From NCBI GenBank assembly GCA_020348765.1, contig CP070753.1, forward strand, positions 1,422,087 to 1,428,243: 6,157 nt of DNA, in the 5' to 3' direction. This document shows, piece after piece, positions 1 through 6,157 of the stretch. The notes beneath the pieces were generated by a model that saw nothing but the letters and a program-made list of their open reading frames with translations, was not told the origin of the DNA and did no database searches. The DNA is from Burkholderiales bacterium (GTDB taxonomy: Bacteria > Pseudomonadota > Gammaproteobacteria > Burkholderiales > Burkholderiaceae_E). The position numbers and the translations under genes are program-made. Position 1 is the stretch's first letter. The number at the start of each line of letters is the position of its first letter.

Positions 1-1379
1 CCGGCTACGGCCTGACGCCCGGGATCGTGGACATCGCGCTGGCCCGCAGCCACGGCGCGCGCCCGGAGCTGCTGGTCACGGTCGACAACGGGATCGCCTC
101 GGTCGAAGGCGTCGCCCATGCGCGCGCGCACGGCATGCAGGTGCTGATCACCGACCATCACCTGCCGGGCCCGGAACTGCCGGCGGCCGATGCCATCGTC
201 ACCCCGAACCGGCCCGGTTGTTCTTTCCCGAGCAAGCACCTGGCGGGCGTCGGCGTCGCCTTCTACGTGCTGGCTGCGCTGCGGGCGGAACTGCGCCGTC
301 GTGGCCGCCTTGCCGGCGGCGAGCCGGCGCTCGGCATGCTGCTGGACCTGGTCGCGCTCGGGACCGTGGCCGACGTGGTGCGCCTCGATCGCAACAACCG
401 CGTGCTGGTCGCCGCCGGACTGAAGCGCATCCGCGCTGGCCGTGCCTGCCCCGGCATCACCGCGCTGATGCAGGTCGCCGGCCGCGAGGCGCGCCGTGCC
501 GATGCGTTCGACCTCGGGTTCGCGCTGGGGCCACGGATCAATGCCGCGGGGCGGCTCGCGGACATGAGCGTCGGCATCGAATGCCTGCTGACCGACGACC
601 CGTCGCGGGCCGCGGAGCTGGCACGAGACCTGGACGCGATCAATCGCGAGCGGCGCGAGATCGAGCAGGCGATGCAATTGCAGGCCAACGACGCAGCCGA
701 AGTGCTGTCGGGCATGCGACAGCGCTCGCTGGTGGTGTATCGGAGCGACTGGCACCAGGGTGTGGTCGGACTGGTGGCCTCGCGCCTGAAGGAGCGCTAT
801 CACCGGCCGGTGGTCGCGTTCGCGCCGGCCGATGCCGAAGGCCAGTGGCTGCGCGGCTCCGGCCGTTCGATCGCCGGCGTGCACCTGCGCGACGTGCTCG
901 ACCTGGTGACCAAGCGGCAGCCGCAGCTGATCGAGCGCTTCGGTGGCCACGCGATGGCCGCCGGGCTGACGATCCCGCACATGATGCTCGAGCCCTTCGC
1001 CGAGGCGTTCGAGCAGGCGCTGGCCGAGAGCGTCGAGCCGCGGGTGTTCGAGCGCGTGATCGAGACCGACGGCGAACTGGCGCCCGAGGAGTTGTCGCTC
1101 GCCTCGGTCGAACTGATCGACGGCACCGTCTGGGGCCAGGGATTCCCGCCGCCGAGCTTCGAGGGCGTGTTCGAGGTGCTCGAACAGCGGGTCGTCGGCA
1201 CGCGCCACCTGCGGCTTCGGCTGCGGCCGCGCGCCGGGCGCGCGACCGTCAATGCGATCGCATTCAACCGCACCGAGCCGCTCGAACGCCGCGCGCGGCT
1301 GGTGTACGCGCTGCGGCGCGACGAGTATCGCGGGCCGGCCGAGCTCAGCCTGCACGTCTCGCATGCCGAGCCGGCCTGA
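1..1379 (+). CDS. recJ: RecJ, single-stranded-DNA-specific 5'-3' exonuclease (3' part, N-terminus missing)
   Basis: RecJ is a cytoplasmic, metal-dependent exonuclease that degrades single-stranded DNA 5' to 3' in RecF-pathway recombination, mismatch repair and base-excision repair. The reading frame is open from base 3 (beginning GYGLTPGIVDIA), so the gene enters from outside the window. About 458 codons are present, against roughly 577 residues in E. coli RecJ, so about 115-120 N-terminal residues, including the first metal-binding motif, are missing. Visible motifs are DNG (84-92), the DHH signature in TDHHLPG (DHH at 153-161), GTVADVV with its conserved Asp at 372-374, GPRINAAGRL near 530-553, and the DHHA1 nucleic-acid-binding part with GSGRSI followed by FGGHAMAAGL (GGHA at 942-953). 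Similarity continues to the C-terminal OB-like domain (LRLRPRAG, AIAFN). The stop codon TGA lies in the first copy of a 10-bp tandem repeat. prfB follows, as in E. coli. The identification is firm; only the true start is unknown. Confidence 0.97.
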   Translation, partial: GYGLTPGIVDIALARSHGARPELLVTVDNGIASVEGVAHARAHGMQVLITDHHLPGPELPAADAIVTPNRPGCSFPSKHLAGVGVAFYVLAALRAELRRRGRLAGGEPALGMLLDLVALGTVADVVRLDRNNRVLVAAGLKRIRAGRACPGITALMQVAGREARRADAFDLGFALGPRINAAGRLADMSVGIECLLTDDPSRAAELARDLDAINRERREIEQAMQLQANDAAEVLSGMRQRSLVVYRSDWHQGVVGLVASRLKERYHRPVVAFAPADAEGQWLRGSGRSIAGVHLRDVLDLVTKRQPQLIERFGGHAMAAGLTIPHMMLEPFAEAFEQALAESVEPRVFERVIETDGELAPEELSLASVELIDGTVWGQGFPPPSFEGVFEVLEQRVVGTRHLRLRLRPRAGRATVNAIAFNRTEPLERRARLVYALRRDEYRGPAELSLHVSHAEPA

Positions 1380-1416
1380 GCCGGCCTGAGCCGGCCTGAG
1401 CCGGCCTGAGCCGGCC
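1368..1416. repeat. 10-bp tandem repeat, about 4.9 copies of CCGGCCTGAG
   Basis: Four perfect, adjacent copies of CCGGCCTGAG begin at 1371, 1381, 1391 and 1401. They are flanked by GAG on the left (1368-1370) and a partial copy, CCGGCC, on the right (1411-1416). The array starts inside the last codons of recJ (Ala-Glu-Pro-Ala-stop), and the first copy supplies the recJ stop codon. The unit is not a multiple of three and contains TGA, so the array places stop codons in all three forward frames (1377, 1387, 1397, 1407). Each unit also contains the palindromes CCGG and GGCC, so neighbouring copies can fold into short alternative hairpins. The lack of divergence between copies suggests recent slippage. 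Its function is unknown. Confidence 0.95.
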
Positions 1417-1424
1417 CGGGCCGG
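1411..1424. repeat. Perfect 14-bp GC palindrome
   Basis: CCGGCCCGGGCCGG reads identically on both strands and sits at the right edge of the tandem repeat, 9 bp before a TATAAT box. As RNA it could help end recJ transcription, but no run of T follows it, so it is not a standard intrinsic terminator. It may be a degenerate extension of the repeat array rather than a separate functional site. It occupies the place where a -35 element of the prfB promoter would be expected. Confidence 0.7.
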
Positions 1425-1433
1425 GCGCTCGCC

Positions 1434-1439
1434 TATAAT
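1434..1439 (+). promoter_or_regulatory. Probable -10 box (TATAAT) of a prfB-lysS promoter
   Basis: A perfect sigma-70 type TATAAT lies 53 bp upstream of the prfB start codon, in otherwise very GC-rich DNA, just where a promoter for prfB is expected. With usual spacing the -35 element would fall at about 1410-1417, inside the tail of the tandem repeat and the palindrome (CCGGCC), and does not resemble TTGACA. There is no TG for an extended -10 element. The promoter therefore either tolerates a poor -35 or uses an activator. The start of transcription would be near 1446, giving a leader of about 45-50 nt. Confidence 0.65.
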
Positions 1440-1482
1440 GTTCGGTTGACTCCGCAAACCCCATTCCTCTGCATCGACCCCC

Positions 1483-1572
1483 GGATACCCCCATGGACGC
1501 CGAACGCCTGAACACCCTGGAAGCGACCACCGAAGACCTGCGCACGCGCATCGGCGAGCTACGGGGGTATCT
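1483..1572 (+). promoter_or_regulatory. Candidate RNA stem pairing the prfB leader with its frameshift signal
   Basis: Bases 1483-1492 (GGATACCCCC), which end at the base before the prfB ATG, are complementary to 1563-1572 (GGGGGTATCT) in the programmed frameshift site. There are nine consecutive Watson-Crick pairs plus one G-U pair, enclosing a 70-nt loop that holds the first codons. A second, partly overlapping leader element, ACCCCCG at 1477-1483, can pair over 7 bp with 1562-1568. Such a stem would cover both the ribosome-loading region and the internal Shine-Dalgarno-like sequence that stimulates frameshifting. The complementarity is seen directly; that it forms and has a role is inference. 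Confidence 0.4.
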
Positions 1573-2597
1573 TTGACTACGATGCGAAGAAGGCCCGCCT
1601 GGAAGAGGTCTCGCGCCAGCTAGAGGCGCCGGACGTCTGGGAAGACCCCAGGCGCGCGCAGGAACTGGGGCGCGAGAAGAAATCGCTCGAGCAAGTCGTG
1701 CTCAAGCTCGACGAGCTCGGCCAGCGTGTCGCCGACAGCTGCGATCTGTTCGCCCTGGCCCGAGACGAGGCCGACGAGGAGACGCTGGCCTCGATCGAAA
1801 CCGACATCGTCGAGATCGAGGACGCGGTGGGCGAGCTCGAGTTTCGCCGCATGTTCTCCAACCCGCTCGACCCGAACAACTGCTTCATCGACATCCAGGC
1901 CGGCGCCGGTGGCACCGAGGCGCAGGACTGGGCCGCGATGCTGCTGCGGCAGTACCTGCGCTACTGCGAGCGCAAGGGCTTTGCGCCCGAGGTGCTCGAG
2001 GAGTCGCCCGGCGAGGCCGCCGGCATCAAGTCGGCGACGATCAAGGTCGAGGGCGAGTACGCGTTCGGCTTCCTGCGCACCGAGACCGGCGTGCACCGCC
2101 TGGTGCGCAAGTCGCCGTTCGACGCCGGCGGCGGCCGGCACACTTCGTTCGCCAGCGTGTTCGTGTACCCCGAGGTCGACGACTCGTTCGAGGTCGAGGT
2201 CAACCCGGCCGACCTGCGGATCGACGTGTACCGGGCATCGGGCGCCGGCGGACAGCACGTGAACCGCACCGAGTCGGCAGTGCGCATCACGCACCTGCCC
2301 TCGGGCATCGTCGTGCAGTGCCAGAACGACCGCTCGCAGCATCGCAACCGCGAGGAGGCGATGCGCATGCTGCGCTCGCGCCTGTACGAACTGGAGATGC
2401 GCAAGCGCCTGGCCGAGCAGCAGGCGCTCGAGGCCTCGAAGAGCGACGTCGGATGGGGCCACCAGATCCGCTCGTATGTGCTCGACCAGTCGCGGATCAA
2501 GGACCTGCGCACCCACGTCGAGATCAGCAACACCAAAGCCGTGCTCGACGGTGATCTCGATCCGATCATTTCGGCCAGCCTCAAACAGGGCGTCTGA
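1493..2597 (+). CDS. prfB: Peptide chain release factor 2 (RF2), expressed by programmed +1 frameshift
   Basis: RF2 recognises the stop codons UGA and UAA in the ribosomal A site and triggers hydrolysis of peptidyl-tRNA. Translation starts at ATG 1493 and reads 27 codons to an in-frame TGA at 1574-1576. A +1 shift then skips T1574 and continues from GAC at 1575 to the TGA at 2595. The joined protein is about 367 residues, close to the 365 of E. coli RF2, and reads RGYLDYDAKK across the junction as expected. The codon-recognition motif SPF is at residues 207-209 (2112-2120) and the catalytic GGQ at residues 252-254 (2247-2255). The residue matching E. coli K-12 Thr246 is Ala (residue 248, in RASGAGGQ), the common bacterial form. 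No clear Shine-Dalgarno sequence precedes the ATG; the leader is C-rich. The final stop is also TGA, so both stops in the gene are read by RF2 itself. lysS follows after 3 nt. Confidence 0.97.
1562..1577 (+). other. Programmed +1 ribosomal frameshift site of prfB
   Basis: The zero-frame codons are CGG GGG TAT CTT TGA C. This is the classic RF2 autoregulation signal: when RF2 is scarce the ribosome pauses at UGA, the peptidyl-tRNA slips from CUU to UUU, and translation resumes in the +1 frame at GAC. The purine-rich stretch three bases before CTT acts as an internal Shine-Dalgarno sequence. In E. coli it is AGG GGG; here the first base is C, a synonymous Arg change (AGG to CGG) that keeps GGGGG but shortens the possible pairing with 16S rRNA by one base. 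The slip codon, the stop and the following C are unchanged. Confidence 0.97.
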
Positions 2598-2600
2598 TCG

Positions 2601-4139
<1,539 letters not shown>

Positions 4140-4183
4140 GTGCGTCCACGCGATCCAAGAGCCGGCGATCGACGGCGCTGATC

Positions 4184-4188
4184 GGGAG
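4184..4188 (+). promoter_or_regulatory. Ribosome binding site GGGAG for the permease gene
   Basis: GGGAG lies 6 nt before the GTG at 4195, good Shine-Dalgarno spacing, and supports this GTG as the start. It falls in the 55-bp gap after lysS. That gap has no promoter-like boxes and no hairpin followed by T residues, only short 4-5 bp stems. Confidence 0.7.
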
Positions 4189-4194
4189 CCGCAC

Positions 4195-5130
4195 GTGGAT
4201 CCGGTGGTGCTGTTCTTCCTGCTGGGCGTGTTCGCCCGCCTGGTCCGCTCCGACCTGCGGCTGCCGGAGGCGCTGTACGAGACGCTGTCGATCTTTCTGC
4301 TGCTCGCCATCGGCATCAAGGGCGGCGTCGAGCTCGCGAAGCTGCCGCTGGCGCCGTTGCTGCCGCAGATCGTCGCCGCCGCCCTGCTCGGCTTCGCGAT
4401 CCCGTTCGTGGCGTTCCCGGTGCTGCGCGGCCTGGGCCGATTCGGCGCACCGGACGCGGCATCGATCGCCGCGCACTATGGCTCGGTCTCGGTGGTGACC
4501 TTCGCGGTGGCCCAGAGCGTGCTGATCAAGTCCGGCATCGAGCACGAGGCGCACATGCCGCTGCTGGTCGCGGTGATGGAAGCGCCGGGCATCATCGCCG
4601 GGGTGCTGCTGGCCAGGCTGCGCGAACTGCGCTCGGTGCGCTGGTCGCAGCTGGGCGCCGAAGTGTTCTTCGGCAAGAGCATCCTGCTGCTTCTCGGGGG
4701 GCTGGCGATCGGCGCGATCGCGGGGCCGCGGGGCATCGAGCCGATCGCGCCGGTGTTCATCGACCTGTTCCGCGGCGTGCTCGCGCTGTTCCTGCTCGAA
4801 ATGGGGCTGGTCGCGGGCGCGCGCCTCGGCGAGCTGCGTCGCGCAGGCCCGGTTCTGCTCGCGGTCGGCCTCGTGGCGCCGGTCGTGTTCGGCACGCTGG
4901 GCGCGCTGACCGGCGCCGCGCTCGGGCTGTCGGTCGGCGGCGTGGCGCTGCTCGCGACGCTGGCCGGCAGCGCGAGCTACATCGCGGCGCCGACCGCAAT
5001 GCGGATCGCGGTGCCGGAAGCCACCCCGGCGCTGTCGATCGGCATCTCGCTGGGCGTGACCTTCCCGTTCAACATCATGCTCGGCGTGCCGTTCTACATC
5101 TGGCTGGCCGGTCTGCTCGGAGGTGGCTGA
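4195..5130 (+). CDS. sbtA: SbtA/DUF897-type sodium-dependent bicarbonate transport family permease
   Basis: This 311-residue integral membrane protein appears to belong to the family of cyanobacterial SbtA, a sodium-dependent bicarbonate importer. About ten hydrophobic segments can be drawn in two sets of five: near 3-17, 29-48, 55-77, 92-110, 120-140, then 157-176, 184-206, 216-237, 241-263 and 278-308. Family-like landmarks are HYGSVSVVTFAVAQS (94-108), MEAPGIIAGVLLARL (128-142), LFRGVLALFLLEMGL (191-205) and the C-terminal GVTFPFNIMLGVPFY (287-301). The cytosolic link between the halves is only about 15 residues (RLRELRSVRW onward), much shorter than the long loop I recall in Synechocystis SbtA. 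Where that protein reads SSSDISG, this one reads SASYIAA, with no Asp. The GTG start has a well-placed GGGAG, and the next gene overlaps by one base. Family membership is likely; bicarbonate as substrate is only inferred. Confidence 0.75.
   Translation: MDPVVLFFLLGVFARLVRSDLRLPEALYETLSIFLLLAIGIKGGVELAKLPLAPLLPQIVAAALLGFAIPFVAFPVLRGLGRFGAPDAASIAAHYGSVSVVTFAVAQSVLIKSGIEHEAHMPLLVAVMEAPGIIAGVLLARLRELRSVRWSQLGAEVFFGKSILLLLGGLAIGAIAGPRGIEPIAPVFIDLFRGVLALFLLEMGLVAGARLGELRRAGPVLLAVGLVAPVVFGTLGALTGAALGLSVGGVALLATLAGSASYIAAPTAMRIAVPEATPALSIGISLGVTFPFNIMLGVPFYIWLAGLLGGG
5119..5123 (+). promoter_or_regulatory. Ribosome binding site GGAGG for the PII-like gene
   Basis: GGAGG lies within the last codons of the permease gene, 6 nt before ATG 5130. 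It is the strongest Shine-Dalgarno match in the window. It favours ATG 5130 over the internal ATG at 5175, which has no such sequence, so the 15-residue N-terminal extension is probably translated. Confidence 0.75.
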
Positions 5131-5462
5131 TGCGAACCGACCCGGATCCCCCGAACACGCGACCGACGCATGCGATGAGGCTGCTCGTGATCGTCGCCGA
5201 AGGCGCGATCGAGCGCCCGCTGCTCGAGCAGGCACGCGAGCTCGGCGCGATCAGCTACACGGTCGCCGACGTGCGTTCCGGCGGCGAGGGCGGCCCCCGT
5301 GAGGCCACCTGGGAGGCCGACCGCTCGGTCGAGATCAAGATCGTCTGTCCGGAGACCGTCGCCGACCGGATCGCCGAGCACGTGCTCGCGCGCTATGCGC
5401 GCCACTACTGGGTGCGGATGTTCGTGGCCGACGTCGGCGTGTTCCGGCCCGAGCGTTTCTGA
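5130..5462 (+). CDS. sbtB: PII-like signalling protein, SbtB type, probable regulator of the adjacent permease
   Basis: The 110-residue protein fits the small PII fold. The conserved part starts at Met16 (MRLLVIVAEG), runs through helix 1 (ERPLLEQARELGAISYTVADV, about 28-48), a short T-loop-like region (RSGGEGGPREATWEADRS, 49-66), strand EIKIVCPE (68-75), helix 2 (TVADRIAEHVLARYARHY, 76-93) and a final strand VRMFVADVGVFRPERF. PII trimers bind adenine nucleotides and sense metabolites; SbtB controls SbtA in cyanobacteria. The T-loop lacks the Tyr modified in classical GlnB, the usual B-loop GDGKIF is absent, and the C-terminal CGPxGC segment of many SbtB proteins is also missing. ATG 5130 is preferred because GGAGG sits 6 nt upstream; this adds 15 polar, Pro-rich residues. 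The start overlaps the permease stop (TGATG), implying coupled translation. The SbtB assignment rests on context plus weak sequence resemblance. Confidence 0.65.
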   Translation: MRTDPDPPNTRPTHAMRLLVIVAEGAIERPLLEQARELGAISYTVADVRSGGEGGPREATWEADRSVEIKIVCPETVADRIAEHVLARYARHYWVRMFVADVGVFRPERF

Positions 5463-5465
5463 CCG

Positions 5466-6157
5466 ATGCGGCTCGGCGTCGACCTCGGCGGCACCAAGGT
5501 CGAGATCGTCGCGCTCGACGACAGCGGAGTCGAGCGCCTGCGGCGCCGCGTCGACACGCCGGCCAGCGACTACGAAGCGACGCTCGCGAGCATCGCCGCC
5601 CTGGTCGAGCACGCCGAGCGCACGCTGCAGTGTGCGGATTGCAGCATCGGGGTCGGCATCCCCGGTTCACCCTCGCCGGCCACCGGGCTGATCCGCAACG
5701 CGAATTCCACGTGGCTGAACGGACGGCCCCTGCAGCGTGATCTCGAGCGGCGGCTCGGCCGCCCGGTGCGGATCGCCAACGACGCGAACTGCTTCGCGCT
5801 GTCCGAAGCGGTCGACGGCGCGGGCCGCGACGCCCGCGTGGTGTTCGGCGTGATCCTGGGCACCGGCGTGGGTGGCGGCATCGTCATCGAGGGCCGCGTG
5901 CTCGAGGGTGCGAATGCGATCGCGGGTGAGTGGGGGCACAACCGGCTGCCGGGCGCCGGCACCAATCCCGACCACGGCGTTGCCGACCCGCTGCCGCGTT
6001 GCTGGTGCGGCCGCGACGGCTGCGTCGAGACTTTCCTGTCGGGTCCGGCGCTCGCCGCAGAGCACCGGCGCCTGACCGGCCAGTCGCTTTCGGCCGCCGC
6101 GATCGCCGCAGCCGCGCAGGCCGGGAATGCCGCCTGCGCCGCCACGCTCGGGCGCTA
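5466..6157 (+). CDS. mak: ROK-family sugar kinase, probable fructokinase Mak (3' end cut off)
   Basis: The product is an ATP-dependent cytoplasmic sugar kinase, most like E. coli Mak, which phosphorylates fructose to fructose 6-phosphate. The 230 complete codons (of roughly 300 in the family) show the phosphate-binding MRLGVDLGGTK (1-11), GIPGS (64-68), NANSTWLNG (78-86), the catalytic Asp106 in ANDANCFALSEAVDG, the second phosphate loop LGTGVGGG, and AGEWGH with His158. The ROK zinc motif CWCGRDGC has Cys179, Cys181 and Cys186, followed by VETFLSG. The NANSTWLNG and AGEWGHN stretches favour Mak over the related N-acetylglucosamine kinase NagK, which differs there. The ATG follows the PII-like stop by 3 nt without a good ribosome binding site, so translation is probably coupled. 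The window ends inside the codon after Arg230; the C-terminus is not seen. Sugar specificity is inferred from similarity. Confidence 0.85.
   Translation, partial: MRLGVDLGGTKVEIVALDDSGVERLRRRVDTPASDYEATLASIAALVEHAERTLQCADCSIGVGIPGSPSPATGLIRNANSTWLNGRPLQRDLERRLGRPVRIANDANCFALSEAVDGAGRDARVVFGVILGTGVGGGIVIEGRVLEGANAIAGEWGHNRLPGAGTNPDHGVADPLPRCWCGRDGCVETFLSGPALAAEHRRLTGQSLSAAAIAAAAQAGNAACAATLGR

Noticed and set aside
218..1399. A 393-codon open frame on the + strand inside recJ
   Set aside because: It is a shifted-frame shadow of recJ with Arg/Ala-rich composition. It ends at a TGA in the tandem repeat.
1438..1449. Three-codon upstream reading frame ATG TTC GGT TGA
   Set aside because: Its ATG overlaps the -10 box, so it would lie at or before the expected transcription start and would not be in the mRNA.
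1446..1451. TTGACT as a -35 box
   Set aside because: The sequence 16-18 bp downstream (around 1468-1475) has no resemblance to a -10 box, and it lies downstream of the much better TATAAT.
1493..1577. prfB as a pseudogene or sequencing error because of the early TGA
   Set aside because: The break has the exact context of the known RF2 programmed frameshift (TAT CTT TGA C), and the +1 frame gives a complete RF2.
4140..4194. Possible terminator between lysS and the permease gene
   Set aside because: Only short stems of 4-5 bp (GCCG/CGGC, CGATC/GATCG) can be drawn, with no T run after them.
5094..6145. Several minus-strand open frames of 111-191 codons opposite the PII-like and kinase genes
   Set aside because: They are biased in composition, lack recognisable domains and lie opposite well-supported conserved proteins.

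Overview
The window is ordinary, densely packed chromosome of a high-GC bacterium, most likely a gammaproteobacterium. The evidence is the order recJ-prfB-lysS, which is the same as in Escherichia coli, together with close agreement of all three proteins to their E. coli counterparts and the preference for G or C in third codon positions. No plasmid, phage, insertion sequence, CRISPR array, tRNA or rRNA is visible. All six genes are on the + strand and cover nearly the whole window.

Region 1 (1-1379) is the 3' three-quarters of recJ, the 5'-to-3' single-strand DNA exonuclease. Region 2 (1380-1492) is the only sizeable intergenic space. It holds a near-perfect 10-bp tandem repeat that begins inside the end of recJ, a 14-bp palindrome, a perfect TATAAT box and a C-rich leader for prfB. 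Region 3 (1493-4139) is prfB (release factor 2, with its programmed +1 frameshift at an in-frame TGA) followed 3 nt later by lysS (lysyl-tRNA synthetase). These are two translation genes that are probably co-transcribed.

Region 4 (4195-6157) is accessory: an SbtA/DUF897-type membrane permease, an SbtB-like PII signalling protein that overlaps it by one base, and, 3 nt further on, a ROK-family sugar kinase most like fructokinase Mak, cut off by the window end. The permease and PII protein look like a transporter with its own regulator. The kinase is tied to them only by spacing. No terminator is visible between lysS and the permease gene, so all five downstream genes could lie on one transcript.

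The most unusual observation concerns the prfB mRNA. The ten bases directly before the start codon (1483-1492) are complementary to the core of the frameshift signal (1563-1572), with nine Watson-Crick pairs and one G-U pair. A second copy of the ACCCCC motif just upstream could pair with the same signal. This suggests, but does not prove, an RNA structure linking initiation to frameshifting. The second most unusual item is the tandem repeat between recJ and the prfB promoter. The rest is well-known biology.
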